A DNA stretch of 64,000 bases from Nitrospirota bacterium (lineage in GTDB: Bacteria; Nitrospirota; Nitrospiria; Nitrospirales; NS-4). The notes under the pieces were generated by a model. It ran no database searches. It saw nothing but the letters and a program-made list of their open reading frames with translations, and was not told the origin of the DNA. The translations under genes were made by a program, and so were the position numbers. The stretch spans positions 1 to 64,000 of the forward strand of contig VBOG01000107.1 of the NCBI GenBank assembly GCA_005877815.1. The letters run 5' to 3'. Below are positions 10,592 to 19,620 of the stretch, piece after piece; within the stretch, counting starts at the first letter, position 1; each line of letters opens with the position of its first letter.

Positions 10592-10700
10592 GTCCCCTTA
10601 ACTCCCTTTGATCGGAACTTTATGCAGCGGTCCTTCGTGCAACGTGAACACAGTGGGAGGTCATCATCGTGACATTAGCACAACGGACAAACCGATTCGA

Positions 10701-10835
10701 CCGAGTATGAAAGTAGTGTATATCTCCAGTTCTCAGGATTGTGGTGAAACGCAAAACGAGAACACCGACCTCCTGCCGAAGCCGTTCACACACACGATGC
10801 TGCTCGACCGCGTTCGGCATCTCCTTGAGGGCTAG
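10701..10835 (+). pseudogene. Remnant of a response-regulator receiver-domain C-terminus
   Basis: PSMKVVYISSSQD...LLPKPFTHTMLLDRVRHLLEG* matches the end of a REC domain; N-terminal half absent. Confidence 0.55.
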
Positions 10836-10991
10836 CTCCGTACCTTACCAAAAGCTCCCTCTGTGGTTTGCAGGGTCTACACATCACTATCTACTACGAA
10901 CGGATGTTTGCCTCCTGAAGGCGTGCTTGCGACAATTGGCAAACACGACGACGAATCTTTCACTGTCAAAATGGTTTATGGAGGACGTGAC

Positions 10992-11435
10992 ATGCGACAC
11001 GTAGGTATTGCCATTGTGGTTTTTGCATTCCTAATGACGTCTGGCCTGGGCGCCTCCGAGGCACGCGACAAAAGTGGGACATTGAAAGCGAGCAGTTTAA
11101 TCGGAAAGAAGGTTCAAGGTACGGACGGAAAGAAACTCGGCGACATCAAAGATCTTGTCATTGACCCGGAGAACGGTGGCATTCAATACGCCGTGCTCGA
11201 TTTCGGCGGCTTTCTGGGTGTCGGCGATAAATACTTTGCCGTGCCATGGGAGGCGCTTCAGTTAACGGACGATCAAAAAGCTGTTGTCCTCGATGTGACC
11301 AAGAGGGATCTCAAGCAAGCCCCCGGGTTTGATAAAAACAACTGGCCGGATTTCAGCGGCGAAACGGCTTTTGTCATCTATGAATTCTATGGGGTCCCCT
11401 TGCCTGATTCCTTAGAAAAACAGCCGGCTCGGTAA
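10992..11435 (+). CDS. PRC-barrel domain protein with signal peptide
   Basis: N-terminal signal sequence then SLIGKKVQGTDGKKLGDIKDLVIDPENGGIQYAVLDFGG; GGAGG SD upstream. Confidence 0.85.
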   Translation: MRHVGIAIVVFAFLMTSGLGASEARDKSGTLKASSLIGKKVQGTDGKKLGDIKDLVIDPENGGIQYAVLDFGGFLGVGDKYFAVPWEALQLTDDQKAVVLDVTKRDLKQAPGFDKNNWPDFSGETAFVIYEFYGVPLPDSLEKQPAR

Positions 11436-11498
11436 TGCATCACTGTCAATCCGGAACAGCTGTCCAGTATCTGTTCCGGATTGGCCGATATTCCACGA

Positions 11499-11786
11499 CT
11501 ATCCGTGATGGCCTTGGAAGTGACCTCTACGCCCGCCGTAACCGCCGCGGCTGCCAAAGTCGAATCGGAACCCCAAAAGAGGCGGACTTACGACAACGCC
11601 TGGTGGCGGATAGAACTGCGGCGGATAGGGATATGGGTAATAGGCATAAGGCGCATAGGCATAGGGCAATGGAGGCGGCGGAGGTGCCTCAATGACCGGA
11701 GGGGCACCGCCATAGACGGCGCAACCGGAGAGACCGCCGGCAACGAGAAGCAGCCCTACAAGAACGACAATGACTGAACGGGACAT
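11499..11786 (-). CDS. Small Pro/Tyr-rich putative lipoprotein with Gly/His tail
   Basis: Lipobox LSGC, PPPPPLPY segment, C-term GRRGHFQGHHG; AGGAGG SD. Confidence 0.7.
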   Translation of the reverse strand: MSRSVIVVLVGLLLVAGGLSGCAVYGGAPPVIEAPPPPPLPYAYAPYAYYPYPYPPQFYPPPGVVVSPPLLGFRFDFGSRGGYGGRRGHFQGHHG

Positions 11787-11820
11787 TTCCAACCTCCTCG
11801 CGAAGATTTCATCGCGTGAC

Positions 11821-12216
11821 TTAGCGGTGATGCCCACCGAAGTGACGACCGACGTGCCCGCCGAAGTTGAACCTAAACCCAAAGAGAGGCGGCCCGACAT
11901 AGACGCGCGGACCCGCATAGTAATAGTACTGAGGCGGGTAATAGGGATATGGGTATGGCGCGTACACAACGGGTGGTGGCGAAACGACGACCGGCGGCGG
12001 TGTCGGGACATACTGCGGAGGATCGCTCTGCACGGGCGATGGCGCAGGGCTCGGATTATACATACCGTCATACTCCTGACAGTCGGCGTTCCCATTCGGC
12101 TGTTCGGTCCAAATGTCGCCCTGCGGCGTGTGACAGCGCCAGATATAGGCATCCGAGATACCTGGCGTAAACAGTCCAAACAGTATGCTGGTAGTGATCA
12201 CAGGTAAGAAGTACAT
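11821..12216 (-). CDS. Small Pro/Tyr-rich exported protein with Gly/His tail; related to the downstream gene
   Basis: Signal sequence; C-term GPPLFGFRFNFGGHVGRHFGGHHR parallels the neighbour. Confidence 0.7.
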   Translation of the reverse strand: MYFLPVITTSILFGLFTPGISDAYIWRCHTPQGDIWTEQPNGNADCQEYDGMYNPSPAPSPVQSDPPQYVPTPPPVVVSPPPVVYAPYPYPYYPPQYYYYAGPRVYVGPPLFGFRFNFGGHVGRHFGGHHR

Positions 12217-12523
12217 GGCGCACTCCCACTTTTTTCTATAACACCGCCCACCAATATTGAAGGGCAGTCTTTCACCTAATTAGGAACCACAACCATGAAG
12301 AAGCCGGCAGGAATCTTTGCCGACCGGCCCTTTCCTCTATGGAGGATAAATAGCAGACTTCGTGCCATCAAGGAAACTCAATGACTTAGCTTGGAAACAT
12401 TGGGCAGCAGGACCCCGTTTACGGCAGGAATGACCGCATTTGAAGTGGCAGGCAGAACACCGCCCGTAAATTGGGTTCCCTCACAGTGGCAAGCAGCAGA
12501 CGACATAGATGTCATGGCAGATA

Positions 12524-13330
12524 CTACGTGATGGGACTTTGAGGTTTGCTTGAAATGCCCAGCAAGCGATGTAGGCGTTCTTGCCTTGTCGCCATTTCGA
12601 TGAAATGGACTTCGGTAGGTGCATAGCGTCCTTTGGGCCTTTTGAACGTCTTAAAGAAGGCTCTCACGATATCCAGCGCTTCGCGCAACATACCGCACGC
12701 CTCAAGCAAATAGCTCAGGCGTAGGTATGCGGGCACGACATAGTCAAGTTCCCGTCCCTGAGCATAAGCGATCACGGCACGATAACAGGCGACGGCTCGT
12801 TTTATATTGGTCGCTTCCGCGCATACAGCGCCGAGCATGAACAGAGTCGCGCGATGGCGTTTTTGCGGCGTCATCTGCGTCTCGCTCTCCCGCCAAAGTT
12901 CCTGCAGGGCTTCCGGTTTCAGCCGAAGGGTGCCGCCGGCATCCGTGACTTCACGGCTTAACTCTTCTACTCCCGGCCACTCGGCATAGATCCCTAGTAA
13001 CACACACCGGCATCCTCGTGAGATTCCATGACGTCGACGATGCGATCGGTCTCTCAAATCGGAGGGCAATATCACTTCTCCTTGACTCTCACAACATGCC
13101 TGGCACCTCTCTGAGTTCCGAAGCGTCAGGCGGAGATAGAGGCGGGGAAGCTCTTCTCGAACCAGCGAGACGGTGCGAAACAGCAGCACGAGCTTAAGAA
13201 GATCGGCCGGTTTGATGCAGCCCTTTCGCACTTCGAGATCATGGAGCTCCCAGGTGAACAGCAGACCGAGGATTGCCAGAAAGCTCTGCAGTTCCTCCTG
13301 CAGCACGACGGTTGCGACTACGCCTGACAT
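12524..13330 (-). CDS. Hypothetical protein with TPR-like helical repeats
   Basis: Long ORF; helical repeat-like ATLFMLGAVCAEATNIKRAVACYRAVIAYAQ; start uncertain. Confidence 0.5.
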   Translation of the reverse strand: MSGVVATVVLQEELQSFLAILGLLFTWELHDLEVRKGCIKPADLLKLVLLFRTVSLVREELPRLYLRLTLRNSERCQACCESQGEVILPSDLRDRSHRRRHGISRGCRCVLLGIYAEWPGVEELSREVTDAGGTLRLKPEALQELWRESETQMTPQKRHRATLFMLGAVCAEATNIKRAVACYRAVIAYAQGRELDYVVPAYLRLSYLLEACGMLREALDIVRAFFKTFKRPKGRYAPTEVHFIEMATRQERLHRLLGISSKPQSPIT

Positions 13331-13570
13331 TGGCCGTGCCCTCCCGCATAGTATGCTGGCGACAATCACGAAGAGAGCAACCGGCATTCCAAGGAATCCT
13401 GGATCGAACTGGCACATGTGAGTAGGACATTCACACTGCCCGGTGAAATTGTCTGCTTGGAGAAATGCGGAGAGGCGGCGTGAAACCCTTCACCGCTTCG
13501 ATCCACTGTAAAGGAGGGAGGAATCGACCTAATGCTGCAGTTCTTTCAGGCCGTCAAAGAGAGGTCGGAA

Positions 13571-13795
13571 CTAGGCACCGTCTTTATCGTCAGCCACATG
13601 CATCGTAAAAGAGCGCGTGGCCTCTTGGTCCAGGGCCCTGGCATAAGCAACTTGAAGTTGGCTGATCGTCGTCTGGATGATAACTTTCTCCTGAGCGTTC
13701 AGAAAGGTGTGTTTGTTCAACAGGACCTTGAGGACAGGCGTAATACAGTCCTCCAATTGTCTGATTTCCGCGTTGATTTCGTGTCGCTCGTCCAC
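13571..13795 (-). CDS. Small hypothetical protein (74 aa)
   Basis: Helical composition; no competing ORF with better features. Confidence 0.45.
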   Translation of the reverse strand: MDERHEINAEIRQLEDCITPVLKVLLNKHTFLNAQEKVIIQTTISQLQVAYARALDQEATRSFTMHVADDKDGA

Positions 13796-13955
13796 CGGGC
13801 CTCCTCACACGATCTCCGGCTGCCGTGAGCTGCTTGGATGTATATCTATCTCAAATCTGTGGCAAGAAAGCCGTTCCCCATTGGAGTGTAGAAGCACTGC
13901 TTACTTACATGTTTGAGAGCTGCACAGGGAGACAAATGTGCGAGGCATGCAGAGG

Positions 13956-14615
13956 TTAGTATTTTCCTGCCAGGAACGCGTCCCATGTTGGGCCGCGATC
14001 TTCCGGAGCCGCAGGCTGGTATTCTGCGCATTCGACTCTCAACAGCTTGTCGCCGAAAGGGGCATCTACGTATGCGCAGTGATGCGGCCGTTCCGGATCG
14101 TCATGGACGTTTGGTCGGAAGAAATTACACGTCACACACATTTGGGATATGGGGATATTGCCCTGCTCCTGCAACGCCCGGATAGTTTTCACCAGCCCGC
14201 GAAGAAGCGCTTCCTGCTCAGTGTCTGTAAGCGACCCCACGGCCTCCGCCAGGAAGTCTTGCCACGATGCCGTTCGATCCGCTTCCTTCCGTCCCTTCGG
14301 CGTCAGAATGTTCGCGACCACGCGGGCGTCCGTCTTTGACCGGACCTTGCGGATGAGCTGCTTCTTCTCGAGAACGCGTACCGCCTCGCAGCCGGTCGGG
14401 TCGGAAATACCCAGGGCATCCGAGATTGTCGAAAGCATGGCCGATTGGTCCGGCTGCTGTCGAAGAAACAGGAGTATCTGTCCCTGCGTCGGCGTGAGTC
14501 CGCGGGCGCCTGCTTCCTGCCATGCGTGCGAGCGGAGCGCCATGGCGATCTTGGAGAGGCCTGTGGCGACCCGCTTGGTGATCGGTTCCGTGATTTCATC
14601 AAGCAAGTTATTCAT
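13956..14615 (-). CDS. MarR-family regulator with C-terminal Cys-rich extension
   Basis: wHTH (LTPTQGQILLFLRQQ...SDPTGCEAVRVLEKKQLIRK) then CVTCNFFRP...HHCAYVDAPFGDKLLRVEC. Confidence 0.85.
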   Translation of the reverse strand: MNNLLDEITEPITKRVATGLSKIAMALRSHAWQEAGARGLTPTQGQILLFLRQQPDQSAMLSTISDALGISDPTGCEAVRVLEKKQLIRKVRSKTDARVVANILTPKGRKEADRTASWQDFLAEAVGSLTDTEQEALLRGLVKTIRALQEQGNIPISQMCVTCNFFRPNVHDDPERPHHCAYVDAPFGDKLLRVECAEYQPAAPEDRGPTWDAFLAGKY

Positions 14616-14702
14616 AAGCGTTTCCTAAGGTTCATTGGTGTCCAAAAGTAATTCGCGGGTGCCTGGAAGTCAAGACTTTCCCATGGAACTGGCCCTTCCA
14701 CG

Positions 14703-15521
14703 TCATGGATTGGAAGATTCGATCTGATAGGTCATCCACGTCTGGAACCACTGATAATCGGTCTGGTACGCATATTCCGTCGGCAGCACGTCGGTGTCCT
14801 GGGGTGCTAACAAGGCGTAGGATCTCGGCCATTGTTTCGTCCACCAGGCTTTGAGCTCATCGGGCTGATAGGGCTGATCTTCCGCGTTTCGAATGCCGGC
14901 AGCCGTGATGACCTCGCAGACGATGGGCCAGGACCGGTCCTTTCCCAATCCGAGGGAACGCAGATGCTCTTTGAGGAGAAATATCACCCAGACCTCAGTG
15001 CTATGCTTTTTATTGTGTCGGAAATGAATCCGTTGTCGGAACGGTGTGGAATTCAAGCTTTTGATCACCGAGGTGTAGTCGGGGCCGCCGAGTCGCCCCG
15101 CCGCCTGCGCAATCCCTTCGAGCAGGGCTGAGAGGTCCAGTTCTGGGTCCGTCCGATTTTCGTCCGGCCCCGCTGTCTTAGGAAGGGGATGGGATTCGGT
15201 CAGCATGGCGAGAAACGGCCTCAATTCCCGAAGGCGTCCGACCGCCTGTTTCAGAATCTGCTCCGATTCGATCCAGTAATCCGGGTCGCCCTTCACCATG
15301 CGCTCCTTCCCGGCCGGAGGCAGAATCGGAGGCACCCAATAGCGGATGAGGACAAATAACACATAGTGTAGATCGCCTTGGGCTTGAGCGACTTTCGTAA
15401 AGGCTTCGATCGCACCGGATTCTGGGGATAGAAAGGCGTCACATTGGCTTCCGACGCCCAACCGCTTGGCGGTCTCGGACCACCATTGCGTGAATTCTAG
15501 CCATCTGGCCGGCGTCAGCAT
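14703..15521 (-). CDS. Hypothetical protein
   Basis: Long ORF of protein-like composition; start uncertain (15584 or 15521). Confidence 0.65.
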   Translation of the reverse strand: MLTPARWLEFTQWWSETAKRLGVGSQCDAFLSPESGAIEAFTKVAQAQGDLHYVLFVLIRYWVPPILPPAGKERMVKGDPDYWIESEQILKQAVGRLRELRPFLAMLTESHPLPKTAGPDENRTDPELDLSALLEGIAQAAGRLGGPDYTSVIKSLNSTPFRQRIHFRHNKKHSTEVWVIFLLKEHLRSLGLGKDRSWPIVCEVITAAGIRNAEDQPYQPDELKAWWTKQWPRSYALLAPQDTDVLPTEYAYQTDYQWFQTWMTYQIESSNP

Positions 15522-15799
15522 GACCGATAGTACCGTGGCCTTTCGGCGGTTTTCAACAAACGTGAACAGTCCCGACGCTTTCACTCACCCTACTGAAGAT
15601 TCACCCAAGTCCGACCAAAAGAAGAATTCACTAAGAACCCTTGCAGGGGAATACTGGTATCAAAGAAGGTGCACATGGGGCATTGGACGAATTGGCAACT
15701 GATTCTGTGGTTCGCGTTGACACTGCTGGGCAGCGGTCATCGATAACTGAATAAGGGGCGTGATGGCTTCATCATGCCATGACAAATGAAGGAGCGACT

Positions 15800-16222
15800 A
15801 TGCGGTACCTCGTCGTTGCATTTGCGCTGATCATGGGGGCCACCCCCGCTTTTCCGCAGGATGCTCCACGCATCTCCCCAAGCATCGCTCCTTCGCTTCC
15901 TCATGCCCGTCCCGAGGTTTCTGAGATCCAGAACAGCCAGCAGGCGGTGAACGCTCCGCAACGTACCGTAAAGGGCGAAGTCCTGGCATTGGAACACGAC
16001 TACCTCGTGGTCAAAGAGCGCTCCGGCGCGGAAGTCCGCCTACCTCTCAACCTCAATGTTCCCGGAGAGCGTGATTTACATGTGGGCGACAAAATCGTCG
16101 CGCACATGGCACCGTCGGGAGATGTCACGATGATTCACAAAGGCCGTCCCAAGTACCGGTCGCTCGAAGAATCCTCAGGCGGCGCATCGGGCGGAGAACG
16201 AGGCTTTCCCTTCGGGAGATAA
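15800..16222 (+). CDS. Hypothetical exported protein
   Basis: Signal peptide MRYLVVAFALIMGATPAFPQ; KGEVLALEHDYLVVKERSGAEVRLPL suggests a small beta domain. Confidence 0.75.
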   Translation: MRYLVVAFALIMGATPAFPQDAPRISPSIAPSLPHARPEVSEIQNSQQAVNAPQRTVKGEVLALEHDYLVVKERSGAEVRLPLNLNVPGERDLHVGDKIVAHMAPSGDVTMIHKGRPKYRSLEESSGGASGGERGFPFGR

Positions 16223-19200
16223 TCAGCAGTCGACCCACCATTTACTACCGAAGAGACAGCACAGCCTAACCGCAAAAAGATGAGTTGGAACCCGGGGCGC
16301 GAGCCCATCGCCTGATGCACGGCATTGAGATACGCCTGTGCCTGCATCCGATAGGCCGCGACACGATCCGCCATCTCACACTCTTCGATGCGATCCGTCT
16401 TGTAATCCGCGATCCACATCTGCCCGTTCATCTCTTGATAGAGCACGTCGATGCGTCCTTCCATGAGACGTCGCGGCTCTCCATTGCCGGCTTGACTCCA
16501 CGGCATGAGGAAGCACACTTCACGTCCCAGGATGCGCGCACGGCATAACGCGGCATAGGGTTGAGAGTTCGCAAAAGATGTCATCATTTCTTTGAGTTCC
16601 GCCCGCATGACCTCGGCTTCCGGGCCTAAGTGACCGGGCAGACTGTCCACGGCGCGATCGCAATTCGCCAGGAGCCCGCTGGTGTCGTCGCCAAAACTCC
16701 ATTGCTCCAGGATGCGATGCGCAAGCGATCCGATGGTTGCGGCAAGAGAATGCGTGCTCTCTTGCCGTGCCACCCGACGAGCCGCCTCGTCGACAGTCAG
16801 GGAGCTGGGGGTCACCACGAGAGGCCGCGATTGATGCCACGCATATCGGTCGGACCATGCCCGCCAGCGTGTCTCATACGCGCACAGGTCTGGCAAGGAC
16901 GTAACGGCACCGTCCGGCGCCTTCTTCCTCAGCCACGGCTGCCCTTCATCGGCGGGTAAGATTATCTGGGAAAGCACGCCGTCGCCAACCGCAAGCCGGG
17001 TCTCCCCGGCCTTTCCCAATCCTTCGCCAATGCTTTCCCGGCATAACTCCAGGAAATTTCCGGCTGCCCGCCGGGACGTCAATGCCCCGGAGAGCACCAG
17101 CCGTTCCTTCGCCCGTGTCATGCCGACATAGAGCAGCCGCTGCCGTTCCGCCGTCATGCGCGCGTCCAGCTTCTTGGCCAGGTACACACCCTCCAACGTA
17201 CTAATCTCTTCGACACGAAGACCGACAAGGTTCGTGGACCAGTCATGATGGACTTCGATGTTCTCCCGCTTTGGGGCCGTCCCTGCCTGCATACCCGCGA
17301 GAATGACGATCGGAAACTCCAACCCCTTCGCTTTATGGATGCTCATCACGTGCAACGCTTCCAGGGACTCCTCCGCCAGACCACTCTCAGACTCTTCCGG
17401 CGGTTTGGTGATCCGGTCGGTCAGGACCCCGACAAATCCGGCAAGCGTCAACGCAGGGTCGGAGACCAGTTCTTCCGCCATGCCACGGATCTTCCAGAGA
17501 TTCGCCACCGCTTGCTCGCCATGGGAGGATGCGGCGGCCAGCTCGAGAACCGGCAGCCGGTGAAAAATTAGGTCCAACGCGTCCGGCAATGATCGTCGGG
17601 GGCAGTCCAGATGCAGAGAGTCCATCACCGCATACAAACGCGAAAGATGGGCCGCCTGGGAATGCTGTTCCAGAAGAGCATACCGGCCCGCACGGTAATC
17701 GTCTGCCCCGAGCGCCATCAACTCCACGATCTCCCGGTCGGTCAAGGCACCCATAGGCGATCTGAGCACGCCCAAACGGGCCACGACATCATCGGGGTTC
17801 TGGACCCAACGCAGCAGATTCGCGAGGTCGATCACCTCCTGCCGGCGATAAAAATGCTTTTCTCCATCCGCCACGTATGGCACCCGGTACCGACGAAGGG
17901 CATCGAGGTACTCTCGGCTCTGCGTGAAGGTGCGGAGAAGGATGGCGATGTCCCCGGGTTGGACTTTTCGAGGTCGGCCGTGCCGGTCGGTCAGCATCTC
18001 TTTTCCAATTACATTCGTTTTGACCCACTGCGCGACGGCTTCCGCTTCGCTGCGGACACCGCGTTCCGCAGTCAGGTCGTCGCCGTCTTCATCCTCGTCG
18101 GGTTGCGCGACGAACCGGCACTCGACGCCCTGGGTTCCGGCAGCCATCGGCCGTTGCGGCTGAGCATCGAGCGGCGCGTAGGCCGGCTGGATCCCGTGGA
18201 TCGGCGTCATCAGCTTTGAAAACATCCCATTGACGGCGGACAGGATCGTCTCATGGCTCCTGAAGTTTGTGCTCAGGGATAGTGGCCGCCCGCCTTGCGC
18301 CACCACGAGATTCGTGACGTCATGAAATGCTTCGATGTCCGCCCGGCGAAACGCGAAGATCGATTGCTTCGGATCTCCCACGATAAACAATTTGCCCGGC
18401 TGCAATTCAATATCCCGCCATGTCGCCGCCGATCGATCCGGCCGTTCGGCGAGAAACAGGAGGATCTCGTACTGGACCGGATCGGTATCCTGAAACTCAT
18501 CCACCAGAATCGCCTTGAAACGGACCTTCAGGCGCGTCCTGATCTGCGGATGGTCTTTCAGCAGGTCCCGCGCTCTCGCGAGCAGTCCTGCAAACCCCAC
18601 CCGTCCGGTTTCAAGAAATGTCCGCCGGCACCTCTCAGCAAACGGCAGCAGCAGCCCGATCACGGACCGAAGAAACTCTTGATCGGTGTTGAACAAGGAT
18701 TGGGCGGTGTCAATGATCGCGCACGCCTCGTCAAACTCGATTTGGTTCCAGTCCACGGGAGGCTTGGACCCGGCCTTCTTGTCCTTAAGCAGCAGGACCG
18801 CTTGCGGATCGACATGCGTCAGTCCGGAAAGCCCCTGCGACCCGACAGCCGCGAAGACCCGTTCCGCACACGCCAGCAGTTTTTCAATCTGACGAGGTTC
18901 TTTCTGCTCCCGGCGAGTCTCGTCAAGAAGTTCCTGAGCGCGTTCCCGATTCTTTTCGAGCCATTGAACGATGGTCGAAGACAAGCCCGTCTGTTCGAGT
19001 TGTGCCGCCAACGTCCGCAAAGGAATGTGGTCATGCGCAAGTTGGGTGGCGAGTTCGCGAAGACTTTCGAGAGACGTCTTCAGAAGAATCCGTCGCCACA
19101 CGTCATGCTGCAGGCCCCGTGAGCCAAGCTCCAGATTCAGCCATTGGTCCCATGCCCACTCGAAGTGTTCCTTGAATCCGTGCCCATCATCCGGCTCGAA

Positions 19201-19620
19201 GCGCGGGTCCACACCGGCCTCGATCGGATAGAGCCGGATGAGATGCGCCGCGAAACTATGAATGGTCCCAATCTGGCTCCGTTCAACGGTCAGGAGCGCC
19301 GTGTCGATCCGGTCACGGATCTGCGAAAGGGACAGATGAGCCGCGAAGGTCGAGACCGACTGCGGGTGAGAGGACACTTCCATCAGACGCTCCCGCAACC
19401 GGACCTTCATTTCATTTGCCGCTTTTTCCATGAAGGTCAATGCCACGACGTCTGCGAGAGAGACCGGGTCGGCGGACGCCAGGATCAGCCGGACCATGCG
19501 CTCGACCAGCAACGTCGTCTTTCCCGTACCGGCGCTCGCCGTGACGACGACATTCCGATCGAACGTCTCCGTCGCCTGCTTCCTGGCCTCATGATCTGGA
19601 AGGTCCTGACTGTCAGGCAT
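16135..19620 (-). CDS. addA: AddA-like UvrD/Rep superfamily helicase-nuclease
   Basis: Walker A ASAGTGKTTLLVERM; ILVDEFQDTDPVQYEIL; C-terminal nuclease IADYKTD. Confidence 0.9.
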   Translation of the reverse strand: MPDSQDLPDHEARKQATETFDRNVVVTASAGTGKTTLLVERMVRLILASADPVSLADVVALTFMEKAANEMKVRLRERLMEVSSHPQSVSTFAAHLSLSQIRDRIDTALLTVERSQIGTIHSFAAHLIRLYPIEAGVDPRFEPDDGHGFKEHFEWAWDQWLNLELGSRGLQHDVWRRILLKTSLESLRELATQLAHDHIPLRTLAAQLEQTGLSSTIVQWLEKNRERAQELLDETRREQKEPRQIEKLLACAERVFAAVGSQGLSGLTHVDPQAVLLLKDKKAGSKPPVDWNQIEFDEACAIIDTAQSLFNTDQEFLRSVIGLLLPFAERCRRTFLETGRVGFAGLLARARDLLKDHPQIRTRLKVRFKAILVDEFQDTDPVQYEILLFLAERPDRSAATWRDIELQPGKLFIVGDPKQSIFAFRRADIEAFHDVTNLVVAQGGRPLSLSTNFRSHETILSAVNGMFSKLMTPIHGIQPAYAPLDAQPQRPMAAGTQGVECRFVAQPDEDEDGDDLTAERGVRSEAEAVAQWVKTNVIGKEMLTDRHGRPRKVQPGDIAILLRTFTQSREYLDALRRYRVPYVADGEKHFYRRQEVIDLANLLRWVQNPDDVVARLGVLRSPMGALTDREIVELMALGADDYRAGRYALLEQHSQAAHLSRLYAVMDSLHLDCPRRSLPDALDLIFHRLPVLELAAASSHGEQAVANLWKIRGMAEELVSDPALTLAGFVGVLTDRITKPPEESESGLAEESLEALHVMSIHKAKGLEFPIVILAGMQAGTAPKRENIEVHHDWSTNLVGLRVEEISTLEGVYLAKKLDARMTAERQRLLYVGMTRAKERLVLSGALTSRRAAGNFLELCRESIGEGLGKAGETRLAVGDGVLSQIILPADEGQPWLRKKAPDGAVTSLPDLCAYETRWRAWSDRYAWHQSRPLVVTPSSLTVDEAARRVARQESTHSLAATIGSLAHRILEQWSFGDDTSGLLANCDRAVDSLPGHLGPEAEVMRAELKEMMTSFANSQPYAALCRARILGREVCFLMPWSQAGNGEPRRLMEGRIDVLYQEMNGQMWIADYKTDRIEECEMADRVAAYRMQAQAYLNAVHQAMGSRPGFQLIFLRLGCAVSSVVNGGSTADYLPKGKPRSPPDAPPEDSSSDRYLGRPL

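Noticed and set aside
8500-16000. Accessory region as a mobile or defence island
   Set aside because: No integrase, transposase, terminal repeats, toxin-antitoxin pair, restriction-modification genes or CRISPR array recognised; only small hypotheticals and remnants.
17611-18219. 202-aa plus-strand ORF inside addA
   Set aside because: Antisense to conserved helicase motifs; no independent support.
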